Source of the DNA: Anthopleura xanthogrammica
Taxonomy: Eukaryota; Cnidaria; Anthozoa; Actiniaria; Actiniidae
Reading direction: 5' to 3'
Length of the DNA: 64,000 bases
NCBI GenBank assembly: GCA_964019055.1
Contig: OZ025211.1
Span: 13,218,400 to 13,282,399 of the forward strand
Shown here: positions 32,196 through 43,113 of the stretch, piece by piece
Layout of the letters: every line of letters starts with the position of its first letter
Numbering within the stretch: position 1 is the first letter of the stretch
Notes under the pieces: model-generated
Told to the model about the DNA's origin: nothing
Database searches by the model: none
Seen by the model: only the letters and a program-made list of their open reading frames with translations
Program-made: the position numbers and the translations under genes

Positions 32196-33685
32196 GGATC
32201 ATGACTAAAAGTACACACGAGTACATACGAGTAACATACGACTACATACGACTACATACGACTACATACGACTACATACGAGAACATACGGGTACCTGTT
32301 TTTGCTTGAATATATTCTTGTACATTCACTTGCTTGAATATATTTATTTTTGCATTTTTATACAGACCTTATCAGCAGCAGCAACAACAACAATGACAGC
32401 ACCAATCAAACCAACAATCAACGCAATCGTTCCAACATCCGCCAACAGGTTACACTGGACCTTATCAACAGTCGCCGTGGAATTCAGGACACTCCCCTTA
32501 TCAGTACGAAGTATGTATACTTTCTCAAAAGGTAAAAAAGTGTTATGGCTGCAATGAGGATTTTGCGGCAAAATACCGCCAAGAGCCGAACAATGTGGTA
32601 CTTCGCCACTTGGACAGGCGAATACGGGGAACTGGACCTGATGGCAGTATCCAGTATAGTTCCGACTTTATGCCCGCTTACTACCATTGCGACATCAGAC
32701 ATATATGCAGAAAAAACCTATATTTCGATGGTCAAGTGTACATGAATAAAGAACTCATTCTAACTGTAGAACAGCAGAGTGTCCTCATTAGCGGGGGACT
32801 CTGTAACTTTGGTATAAGTTAGTTAGTTATAGTTAAAAGCAGAAAGACAATGCTTGTCCGCCAATCTTGGGATGACAACGCTTATATTACAAGGGTAAAG
32901 TGCACGCTACATATCCCTGAAGCAAGTACTAACTATTTAGTGCGTAATGGTATTTACGTGGGAAAGTTTGTACGTAATACATAATTAGCTTTCTTTCACG
33001 CATAATCAATTAATTAACTACTATAAAAAGTATTTTTTAAAGTTGAAGTTATAGTTACAGTTGCTAACGCGGTACCATTGATTAGATATCGGTTGAGCTA
33101 TATTTCCTTGAGCTGATTGGAACTGATTGAAACAATCATTATAAAATGGATTGAAATATTGTACATTTCTACTTATTTCTATTAATTTAACAATGTATGG
33201 AAAATAGAACCAATTTCAACGTTTTCTGTCGTATGTTACTCGTATACAGTTACCTGCATGGGTTAATAATTACTTTAAATGTTGTGCAATTGCAGTTTTT
33301 TATTCATTTTCATGGATTTTATGAGATTTTTTGAGACACTCATTCTAAAATGTGGTATAATTGTAATTAATAAAAATCTTTTTTTAATCAATTTTTGTCT
33401 TTTTTTTCTTTTTTAAGTCCATTTTTTTGGTCTTTTTTTTGTCTTTTTTTACTCGTATGTTCTCGTATGTTACTCGTATGTTACCTGTATGTTACTCGTA
33501 TGTTACTCGTATGTTACTCGTATGTTACTCGTATGTACTCGTATGTACTCGTATGTACTCGTATGTACTCGTATGTACTCGTATGTACTCGTATGTACTC
33601 GTATGTACTCGTATGTACTTGTATGTTACTCGTATGTTACTCGTATATACTCGTATATACTCGTGTGTACTTTTAGTCACGATCC
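32196..33685. mobile_element. Non-autonomous DNA element with TTCCAAAG 8-bp duplication and subterminal pentamer-rich arrays
   Basis: Ends: GGATCATGACTAAAAGTACA on the left and the complement of GGATCGTGACTAAAAGTACA on the right. TTCCAAAG flanks both sides (32188-32195 and 33686-33693). Removing the element plus one copy restores the LINE endonuclease frame. Both ends carry arrays of ACATACGA(G/C)T(A): about seven units at 32205-32290 and about twenty at 33440-33670 in opposite orientation. An 8-bp target suggests hAT-like or P-like mobilisation. It carries one exon (32366-32819). Confidence 0.85.
32366..32819 (+). pseudogene. Exon with Gln-rich stretch and CYGC motif inside the 1490-bp element
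   Basis: Acceptor TTTTATACAG at about 32356-32365, then an exon to TAG at 32817-32819. It encodes a Gln-rich start (with one UGA in the run), a Pro/Tyr/Gln stretch (TGYTGPYQQSPWNSGHSPYQ) and a C-terminal domain: KVKKCYGCNEDFAAKYRQ, VVLRHLDRRIRG, AYYHCDIRHICRKNLYFDG, VYMNKELI. The Cys pair plus YYH/CxxxH positions could bind zinc. I recognise this C-terminal block as common in uncharacterised cnidarian repeat proteins. It is either the last exon of the parent transposon's gene or a captured exon. Confidence 0.6.
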
Positions 33686-34149
33686 TTCCAAAGGAATTTA
33701 AGATTTCACGTAGGGACTATTCCCATTTTACTGAATTTCTGAAGATTGGATTGGATTCTGAATTTCCGAATGAAGAAAAATCCTCTGTGTTATTTGATCG
33801 TTTTTATTCCAAAATTTCCCACATTGTTGACAAACACATTCCTGTCAAACATCTAAGTATTAAGGAAATGAAACAATTAACAAAACCTTGGATATCCAAA
33901 GGCCTGAGAATTTCTATCAAAAGGAAAAATAATCTTTATAAAAAATTTATCAAGACTAGATGTCAATACTACCACAATAAGTTTAAAACTTATCGAAATA
34001 AATTGAACCATCTTCTAAAGCTTAGAAAGATCAATTATTGCAACAATTATTTTTCTTCTAACCGTTCAAACATCAAAAACACCTGGAAAGGTATAAAAGA
34101 AATTAGTGGTTTTAAAGCAGGAAATAAAGGTAAAGGTAAAGAAACTATA

Positions 34150-34372
34150 TTTAACGTCGGTAGTTCCTTCAGCTACGTGGCTGGTATCAATGGAAGCCGA
34201 CGGTGCGCACTTTACCCCCTCTCTCCATCAGTGCTCTGTTTTAAGAGTATTAAAAGCTGAAGCTACACGGATTAGAAAAAAGTTGAAACAGACGTGGAGA
34301 TACTGAGGATCGAACCATGGACCTCTAGCTCCGAAGGCCGCGCACTAACCAACTGAGCTACGCCTGCTCCTA
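34150..34372 (-). mobile_element. tRNA-derived SINE inside the LINE
   Basis: On the minus strand the head reads GGCGTAGCTCAGTTGGTTAG (A box) with B box GGTTCGATCC at 34317-34308, followed by a body to about 34150. A GGTAAA repeat at 34128-34141 may be its tail. The tRNA part lacks a full cloverleaf context, and an intact tRNA gene is not claimed. Confidence 0.7.
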
Positions 34373-36619
34373 TACTAGTCTGCCTTTTAAAAATACTCAC
34401 TGATGATAATGCTGAATTGACACATTGTACGTCAATTGCAAATTCATTTAACCGATTTTTCACTAAAATCGGCAGCAATCTAGCAAATTCTGTTCCTCTG
34501 TCTAACACCTCTCCTTTGGCATTTATGTCTTCATGTGTAGCTGACAACTTCAATTTCTCTCCAACTACTTCACAAGAAATAGAAGATCAAATTGACCAAA
34601 TCAATGTTAGCAAAGCCACTGGACCTTATAGTATCCCAATTTATATTCTTAAGCTTATTAATTCGTATGTTTCTGAACCTTTGCGAACTATCTTTAATAG
34701 TTCTCTTTCCTCAGGCTTAGTCCCTGAAAGTTTTAAGCTCGCAAGTGTCATCCCTGTCTTTAAAAAAGGTTCTCAACTGGATGTTAATAACTATCATCCT
34801 ATCTCTTTGCTATCAGTATTCAATAAAATTCTGGAAAAATTAGTGTATAAAAGATTAAATGCATTTATAAACAAAAACAACATTTTATACAATAAACAAT
34901 TCGGTTTTCGCTCTAAGCATTCGACATTACAAGTTATTTTGTCTATTACGGATAAAATCCAGCATGCTATTGAAGAAAATCAATATTCTTGTGGTATCTT
35001 TCTCGACTTAAGCAAAGCTTTTGATACAGTAAATCATGATCTACTTCCTCAAAAGCTTGAACACTATGGAATTTAATTGGTTTACATCATATTTGAAAAA
35101 TAGAGCTCAATTTGTATCTTTTGGTTCTACCAAGTGGGATACGCTTCCTATTGATTGTGGTGTTCCGCAAGGCTCCGTACTCGGTCCTCTCTTGTTCCTG
35201 TTATACATTAATGATTTTCAAAACTCATCTTCTAAATTTGATGTTCACCTCTTTGCTGATGATTCTAATCTCTTCTACAAAGATAAGAACATGGCATCCT
35301 TGTAATCTACTGTAAATGAACAGTTATCGCATGTCCACTCTTGGCTTTGTGCAAAAAAACTTTCTCTTAATATAGATAAATCAAACTTCGTAATCTTTCA
35401 TCCGCCGCAAAAGAAACTATCTTATGACCTGCATGTATATATAACAAATGTCTTAAACAAGAGACTAACATTAAATATTTAGGCGTTGTTTTAGACAATC
35501 ACCTTAGTTGGAAATCCCACATTGCTCTTGTTTGCAGAAAAATCAAAAGGAGCATTGGGATTATCAGTAAGGCTCGTCATTATCTAAATCTAGCCATTAT
35601 GTGCACCTTGTATTATTCTCTAGTTTATCCCTACCTTATTTACGGCATTGTTGTATGGGGTCACACATAAGAATCTACCATTAAACCACTTCTTATCTTA
35701 CAAAAGAAACTGATACCAATAATGACTTTCAGTGACTTCAAGGCACATACTAACCCTATGTTTCTCAAACTAAAACTCCTGAAACTTCCAGAACTTGTTC
35801 ATTTCTACACTGGTCTGTTCATGTACGATCTCCATATGGGAAATCTACCGATCTGTTTTTCTTCCTTTTTTACTCAAGTAAAGCAAAAACATAACTAAAA
35901 TACTAGATTGGCTTACAAGTGTTCGTTTTCGCTTCCAAAGTAAGAACTAACTTTGGAAAATTCAATATAAGATATTCGGGAGCTAAATGCTTGAATTCAA
36001 TTGATGAAACTCTAAAAAAACAAGTAAATACAAATAAATTTAAAGAGAGGCTGAGTGATGAATTACTCCGCTCATACTCTTGCTGAGACTAAGCCTATTC
36101 ATATTTCTCCATTCATATTAAGTCATATCTTAGATATTTGATCCATCCTTTTCCTTTCCTTTCTTCTTGTTTTTTCTATTACTATATACTTCTTTTTCAC
36201 TATCAATCATATTAACTATAACTTTTAATTTTATATAGACTTATGTAATCATTATATATTTTTGTAAAAAGCTATCTACCTAGGCTAGCCCTCGTGGTTA
36301 TTGTAGACAGCTTGTACCTTGTATTTAAGTCTCTAATTATACTTGTAATTCTTTTTTATTTAATTATTGGTATTTAATAAACGATTGTTGTTGTTGTTGT
36401 TGTTGTTCCTCTTCAACATTCTTCATATGACTTTGAGTTAAGGAAATGCAGAATTTCTTGCACCTGTCCATCAACAGTTCACTTGACAGTGATAGTGATC
36501 TGATTGATCCATAATAGACTTGGGCAGGGCAACAGTAGCTGATTTGGGGACCTGTAGAAGAGTGTGTAGACCTACTTGGATTATATTGTTAGTTTAAACA
36601 CTGCGCGAAAAAGGAGAAT

Positions 36620-37425
36620 TTTCAAGAGTTTACAGGTACCGAAAACTCTTTCCTGATTTTGAGTTTTCAAGAGTATTCGTGTCGCAGTAAAAACGTCACG
36701 TCAATCTAGAATTTTCACATCGAATACTTAAGAAAACTTCGAGTCCTGTATCACAATAGAATATACGGGAGCGTATACCTAGTGTTTAGGATACGTCTCT
36801 AGGTTGACGATAACACGCAAAGTACACGGGCAACATTCAAGAAGTAAACTTGAAAACATATTTAATTTTAAGCAAACTGCTTATCTCATCGAAACTCGTC
36901 TTGTGAAACTTATGATAGTGAAAAAGTACTGGATGCGTATACAGAGTGATATTCATCCTATATATTTCTCTCTTCGTTGTCAAAAACTCTGTTGATTTTA
37001 CGTTTTCAAGGGTATTCGATACGCTTTAAAAACGTCACGTTACTCTAGAATATTCACATCGAATACTTAAGAAAACCTCGAGTCCTGCATCACACCAGAA
37101 TATACGGGAGCGTATACCTAGTGTTTAGGGACGTCTCTAGGGTGACGATAACACTTAAAATACACAGGCATCATTCGCAAAAAGGAAACTTGAAATAATA
37201 TTTAATTTTAAGCAAACATCTTATCTCATCGAAACTGGCCTAGCACTATTTGCGTGTACAACTATATTCAGCTTATATATTTATCTCTCAGTTGTCAAAA
37301 ACTGTTTTCAAGGGTATTCAATACGCTTTAAAAAGGTCACGGTATTCTAGATTTTTCACATCGCATATAGGTCTGAAAACTCGGAGTATTACATCACACT
37401 AGAATATACAGTGCACAGGAAAGTT
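36620..37425. repeat. Left subterminal tandem repeat of the CACTA-like element
   Basis: Two full and one partial copy of a 300-340-bp unit. Anchor TTCACATCG occurs near 36714, 37053 and 37355. Shared blocks include AAAACGTCACGT, GGGAGCGTATACCTAGTG and TTTAATTTTAAGCAAAC. Confidence 0.75.
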
Positions 37426-37861
37426 CCAATAATTGTAACAAGAAGTTGACAAGGGAACATAAAGCAGCGATCATACACGTTTGCATTTGTTGACGATTGC
37501 ATCATTATTCTCGGTTGCTTTCAGGTCAGTACAGTAGTGTACGACAACCACAAAAAATAACCATTGATGATATTTTTTATCCGTCAGTTATCTGAGAATT
37601 TTTTGGACCATGCACAGTCAGTAAACATTACCCGTTCTGTTCAATAATCCAAGTTATTTTATTTAAATGATATCGTATTAACTTTATTTGTCTTTATGAT
37701 ATGCCACCATTTACTTCCAAAATAGTATTACTGATAAAAATAGACTTTATTCCACACAGAAATCTTTTAACAATAACGTTATTTTCAAAAATGCATGTTT
37801 TGCATTATTAAAGAAAATAATTCAAATAAATTAGGTAAAATTGGAAAATTTAATATATCTA

Positions 37862-39300
37862 AAATATGTTGCATTGTATAAGAATACACAGCTCTTCTTC
37901 TTCCTCTTCCTCTTCCTCCTCCTCCTCCTCCTCCTCCTCCTCCTCCTCCTCCTCCTCCTCCTCCTCCTCCTCCTCCTCCTCCTCTTCTTCTTCTTCTTCT
38001 TCTTCTTCATAACAGTGTTCAAATTCTTCACTGTCTGAAGGATTCCTAACACCAGGATCAAATTCATCTTCATGGTCATCAGCCTAAAATACAATAGTTT
38101 TTATGTATGTTAGTTACATATGTATAAATTCCTTTTGTCGGTTTGCTAGAAAAATTATATTTGAAAGCTATGGAAATTTAGTCCTTTTTCTTGATATGGG
38201 ACTGAAAATCAAAAATTCAAAGCATCAAATATCACTTTTCTCTTACTAGTAATTAAGACAAAGATGATTAAAATATAAAATGCAGTAAAAACAACAAAAA
38301 ATGACGACAGTTCAAGTATTTCTGCCCAAAGTTTTATATTAATAAAATCTCAAAAAAAATCTCAAAATAACAAAATATCTCCCATACATTTCTTATAAAT
38401 GTATGCTTTTGTAGAATCTTGGCCTCTTTTTCAATGATCTATTAAATCACCTGCATGTATACAGCCTGTGTAAAATTTGTTGAGTTTACTTTTTTTGTAG
38501 CAATATTATATTACTTACTGTGTTTGGCAAATCAGTTTCTCTGCTATCACTTTCTGGACCATCAGAATCACTATAGAAAACTTGATCTTCTTCATCTGTA
38601 CCATACTCTACATCTTCATCTCTATCATGTTCCCTATCTAAGGGACTATTAACCACATCAGATCCATGGCCTGTCTCATCCGAAATATTGCCTTTGTCAT
38701 TCTTCTTGAGCTTCTGGTGTTCATAGTACGTTTTCCAGGCGACTTTTGTGTTACAATGACCACAAAATACATAGTCAGTAGATTTTTGTTTCCCTGTAAT
38801 GAGAGAAAATTAGAGAAATATAAGCTTACATGGATTAGATTTATTTAAGCTCTAACACCAACTTCTCAACACCAAAACTATCGCATAAGCTACGCTTTTA
38901 CGTTTCGGGCATGGCCCTTGACCAGCTGTGTGAAAAGAAACGTCCATAAATATATAATCGAGACACTGCTCATACTCCTACTACCTACAAGTTTATCCAA
39001 GATCTAAAATGTCCACGCATCTTACAGCTGTAAAACAGCCTTGAGCAAAAACGTTACACGATGATATTTACCAGCCGTTGGGTTTACAACGCTATGAAAA
39101 CAATTTTAAGAAATATGGGACATACCTTGATGTTTTTGACATTGAAATTTACAGGGTAGATGATCATAATACGCAGTTTTTCCAAAGCTTTTCTTGCAGC
39201 TATCACACTTTTCAGACTCTCATCTGTCCCTGAAAACGAGGCTCCTGGAAATACTGAACGAATACCGAACAATCCATCGGAAAGTTTTCGTGACACTCAG
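37862..39300 (-). pseudogene. Minus-strand CACTA-element gene start: zinc-finger-like and poly-Glu region
   Basis: Three putative exons. Around 39210-39128 the frame reads CDSCKKSFGKTAYYDH then CQKHQ, ending at donor GTATGT; an in-frame TGA just before means its 5' part is unclear. Exon 38793-38519 begins after ATTACAG and reads YVFCGHCNTKVAWKTYYEHQK, then an acidic stretch (EDVEYGTDEEDQVFYSD), ending at GTAAGT. Exon 38084-37862 reads DEFDPGVRNPSDSEEF, then about 40 Glu encoded by GAG/GAA, then a short tail and stop. The Cys-pair plus His pattern resembles the N-terminal finger of large cnidarian transposon proteins. The catalytic part is absent. Confidence 0.5.
37892..38011. repeat. CTC/CTT trinucleotide microsatellite coding poly-Glu on the minus strand
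   Basis: About 120 bp of CTC with CTT at both edges, lying inside the acidic exon of the minus-strand gene. Length variation would change only the Glu count. Confidence 0.85.
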
Positions 39301-39882
39301 GTAAAAGAGCGGGAGTTTTAGTTTAAATGCAGTGTTAGTGAAAAGTGCGAATATTCAAGCCACGTGAGCATGTAAAGACTCCTAAGAGACTAAACGTTTT
39401 TGAACACTCCGTGGAAAGCGCGTGCCATTTTGGGTCTCTAACTGTAATCAATTCCATTTCTTGGACACTTAACCAACTATAGCTATCAGGTAAGTAGTTG
39501 AAAATTCTATAATAGTCATTGTAGCATCATAAACTTATGTGGACTGACTGCATGTTTTGTAACTGATGGCAGGGGCTTTTAGCGAGGGACATATATATAA
39601 ATATATATATCAAACTTAGAATTACCGAAATGTGGGGTTTCTTTTCTATTGTTGAGCTGACTTTTTTCTCTTGATATCAATAAACCTTGTTTAGTTTCCT
39701 ACAATTTCATATAGAGTAGGAAATACTAAGCTCATTAAGCTGCTGTTTGATTTGTATTTATCAAAAATTAGTAGCTAGAGTGCTAAGAAAGAGCTAATCA
39801 TTTCGTTCATGCCATGAGTGTTGATATATATTTAAACATCTCAATCTTTGCTTCTTGTTTTAGAGATATTTTCAAAAACACA

Positions 39883-41992
39883 ATGTCTGTTACAAGAACA
39901 CCATCTGAGTTCTATGAAAGCGCCAGAGCTAATCGTTCTCAAGGTTCAACTCCAAATAACGTCAGCTGTATCCTGCACCGTTCCTCAAATTACTCGCACT
40001 CAGCAGTTAACGAAACGCCAGTGACATCAAGACGAACTGATACTGTGGTGGTTACTTCAGATGAGACTGATAAAATGTTTGACTGCTTCAATTCCATCAC
40101 AAGAGCACTAAAACACCACAAAATGCTATTACATAACATAGATGCTTCACAAAGAGACTTGGAAGAAAAGGTGCAAGGTCTTCGAGAGGAGAACAAAGCC
40201 CTCTATGAGAAAATAGATAATCTGGTAGAACAGGAGAATAATGATGATGGAAAGATTCCTCCAGAAATTTCGGTTTTAAAAAGGCGATCGATGTTCAAAC
40301 TTTCATTTATATATTCATTGATTATAAAAGAACAAAGCTTTTGATCAGCTCGTGGTGGCCATGGCTTGGCAAAACTAAGAGTGTCGAAGCATTGATATTT
40401 ATTAACTTATATATATTCAGAATGATGTGCATCTATTGCATAATGCCCTTGAGATGGACAACCGGTACCGACCAAATGAAAGGTATATTAATTTTAGCTT
40501 CATATATCAATGCACAAACAAGCAAATGAATGCTTAAATTGTAGGGTCCACAGTTTAATTGACCTTAATTGCAATCACCTATTGTTTGCACATTAAGCTT
40601 AACAAGGTTCCGGTATCCGGTGGTGGGCTTTTTTGTCAGGTTGCGAATAAAAATGCTGCCTTTTAATTGATTTTTTTCGCGTTTGTGAGAGTAAATGACG
40701 ATCGACTGTGAAGGCGCTTTGATGTCAAATCAAAATTTCTTATCAAATAGCATACCATATGCATTTCGTGCTGTTTGATTATAAAAGTTATGCCGGCGGC
40801 AAGCCATGCGCCATAGAAGGTTAAGGTATCTCAATATATTCATGTTTTATGTCATTACGGGATTATCTCACCACACAATTCTGCCGTGAGAAGAGAACTC
40901 GAAGATCAACTCTTGGACCAGGATAAGGGCTTTCCAATAAGATTCGTAAAACGTACGTTTTTCCTTCAATAAAATAGAAATATTTTCATTCTTACATGAA
41001 TCCTAGCAATTAAAACCGACGCTCGATTTTTATTTAACTTGAAGGTGGTGTTGTAAGGTATTACGAAACAAAGAGAAAACAATACCTACAGTCTTTGCCT
41101 GAAAACAAGGAGAAAGCCGCCCGCCAGAAAGCCGACAATAAACTTCGATCAAGAAGGAAAAGGGTGAGTCTTAGTCATCTGCTAAATTTACCAAGAAACA
41201 GGAATAATTCATTCGCCATATAGTTCTCAAAGTAATATCAGGCCATATTTTTGAGAGGGATAAATAGAAATCAGCTTTATTTCGTTAGCGCTGGAAAATT
41301 AGAAATGACTGAACGGAACTACACATAAGGTAGCTCCATCTTAATTATGCATGGTTTTTGGAATTATTTTGAGTTACTACACTGTGCTAAATTCAAGAAT
41401 ATCTGATTTTTTTTTTTTTTTTGACGCGACACGAGCGAGTGAAAAATATCCCAAAATCCACACATTATTAGTTGGAGTCATCTTAAGCACTACCTAAATT
41501 ATTACAAAACAATATCGTTATTATTTTCTGGTAACTCACGCAAACCCTGTTTATCTTTAGCTTTACAAGACACGAGCTAAGGTTGCTGAAGGTGCGGACA
41601 AAGACAATATTAATTCCCTCAGCTACGATTATGTCAGTGATGAGGAAAATGGTAGAGAACACAATGCGGGAAAGTGGGTTGTGAGTCCTCCACTATGGAG
41701 GTCAGAGTCAGCCTCTGCCTTGATGCAAAGGCTACAGCATAAGGTAGAGGCACAACGACAGGAAGACAGGCCAAGAGTTTCACAGGTTCTGGGTATTCCA
41801 AATCAAAGAACAAAGCCTCGACTTATAGTATCTTGGGCCATCAAGGAGGCAATTTCACCATGCAGCCCAGAAAGAGCCTCGGTAAGCCTACCAAGTAGCC
41901 CAGAAAGGCGGTCTTTCTCTCCAGTGAGTCCGCATAGAGAATCCAGAAGTCCCTCGTCAGTGGTAAGACAAGTTTGCCAAGATATTCCTTGA
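39883..41992 (+). CDS. Five-exon gene of the CACTA-like element: coiled coil and Ser/Pro/Arg tail
   Basis: Exons 39883-40272, 40421-40482, about 40866-40952, 41045-41163 and 41561-41992. ATG follows an acceptor at 39863. Exon 1 encodes a Ser/Thr-rich start (TRTPSEFYESARANRSQG) and a coiled coil (QRDLEEKVQGLREENKALYE). Exons 3-4 encode a basic segment (RRELEDQLLDQDKGFP, VVRYYETKRKQYLQSLPENK, RSRRKR). The last exon has SYDYVSDEENG, WVVSPPLWRSE and an SR/SP tail (SPERASVSLPSSPERRSFSP). Exons 4-5 join in phase. The acceptor of exon 3 is not convincing. The family recurs in cnidarian transposons as a companion protein; a role analogous to plant CACTA TnpA-type DNA binding is speculation. Confidence 0.55.
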
Positions 41993-42284
41993 CCAAGAAT
42001 GGAAAGCCGTTCACGATCAAGGAGTCCTCCCCGCACCTCAAGGTCAGAGCAGAAGACATGCTCGAAAACGCTCAAAGGAAAGAAACGGCACTAGTTTTTT
42101 TGATGTTATTTTTAAAATGTATTGTTAGTTTCTAGATTTGTTAATGTTTTTAGTGGCATGCTGTAAGAAATGGCAGAGCCCTGTGATATTAGCTGTGAAG
42201 TATAATACAAGTGTATAAGAGAGTTTAATCATGATAATTAAAAGATTTGCAGTTCGAGAATCCGTATCTGAGTTGAGCATTCTT

Positions 42285-42858
42285 GAATAATATGCATAGT
42301 ACGCAAGTATTCGAGCTGAATACTATAGAATACGACAAATTGACAAACATATTTTTCATGAAAACGCATAGTACGTGAGTATTCGAGCTGAATACTATAG
42401 AATACGACAAATTGACAAACATATTTTTCATGAAAACGCATAGTACGCAAGTATTCGAGCTGAATACTATAGAATACGACAAATTGACAAACATATTTTT
42501 CATGAAAACGCATATTACGCGAGTATTCGAGCTGAATACTATAGAATACGACAAATTGACAAACATATTTTTCATGAAAGCGCATAGTACGCGAGTATTC
42601 GAGCTGAATACTATAAAATACGACAAATTGACAAACATATTTTTCATGAAAACGCACAGTACGCGAGTATTCGAGCTGAATACTATAGAATACGACAAAT
42701 TGACAAACATATTTTTCATGAAAACGCATAGTACGCGAGTATTCGAGCTGAATACTATAGAATACGACAAATTGACAAACATATTTTTCATGAAAACGCA
42801 TAGTACGCGAGTATTCCAGCTGAATACTATAGAATACGACAAATTGAAAATCGAACAC
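42285..42858. repeat. 72-bp tandem repeat, eight copies (right subterminal zone)
   Basis: Core GTATTCGAGCTGAATACTA recurs every 72 bp from 42307 to 42811, with one-base differences between copies. The unit contains a near-palindrome (GTATTCGAGCTGAATAC). Because 72 is a multiple of three, long open frames appear on both strands; these are not genes. Confidence 0.92.
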
Positions 42859-43113
42859 TCTAGTAACACCTAAGATAGTCTAGAATGTGGAGCCAAACGA
42901 AAGAGTCACTATAAGTTGAAATATTCGAACAACTATAAAATACGAACTTTCTATTCTTGAAAACTCAAAATCAGTCGAGGAGTTTTCGAGAAGAATTCGG
43001 AAAATCGTTCTGGATCCTAGATTCCAAACTCTAGGTTGACGGAATACCTGTAGTTTGCCTATCCGTTTTCTATAGTATTCGGGCCCGTATATTCGTCTTT
43101 TTGCGCAGTAAAA

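Larger units (their letters stand above)
31770..36404 (+). mobile_element. LINE interrupted by a 1490-bp element and a SINE
   Basis: Endonuclease from about 31770 (LWIEIESNLHQNLVCGVIYR, IMGDFNIDLLNF, HDLSDHLPNF). It is interrupted at 32196-33685, resumes exactly in frame (SSLPK then EFKISRRDYSHFTEF), passes a second insertion near 34150-34372 and continues into RT: ATGPYSIPIYILKL, VIPVFKKGSQLDVNNYHPIS, FLDLSKAFDTVNHDLL, GVPQGSVLGPLLFLLY and the catalytic FADD. C-terminal fragments (YLGVVLDNHLSWKSH) run to about 35900 with several stops. The 3' end is a GTT repeat tail at about 36386-36404. Inactive. Confidence 0.8.
36599..43110. mobile_element. CACTA/EnSpm-like DNA transposon, 6.5 kb, AAA duplication
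   Basis: Left tip CACTGCGCGAAAAAGG. The right tip, complemented, is TACTGCGCAAAAAGACG, differing in the first base. AAA flanks both sides (36596-36598 and 43111-43113). CACT(A/G) tips, 3-bp duplications and repetitive subterminal zones are CACTA hallmarks. Here the left zone has about 2.3 copies of a 300-340-bp unit and the right zone eight copies of a 72-bp unit. Two spliced genes lie inside, one per strand, but no transposase catalytic domain is visible, so this copy is probably an internally deleted derivative. Confidence 0.72.

Noticed and set aside
33395..33710. Open frames encoding YVLVCTRM-type repeats
   Set aside because: They are translations of the ACTCGTATGT array at the end of the 1490-bp element, open in several frames at once.
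37831..38094. Open frames of poly-Leu or poly-Arg
   Set aside because: Other-frame readings of the trinucleotide repeat; only the poly-Glu frame joins flanking coding sequence.
42285..42858. CRISPR-like array
   Set aside because: The repeats are contiguous tandem units without unique spacers, in a eukaryotic transposon end.
42225..42873. Long open frames on both strands across the 72-bp repeat
   Set aside because: The unit length is a multiple of three, so one open unit repeats. The product is a monotonous 24-residue repeat on either strand with no start context or splice logic.
42301..43110. Ends of the CACTA-like element as a simple ACTGCGC inverted repeat with another target length
   Set aside because: Only the CACTG reading with one mutated right-end base gives matching flanks (AAA on both sides); other placements leave unequal flanks.
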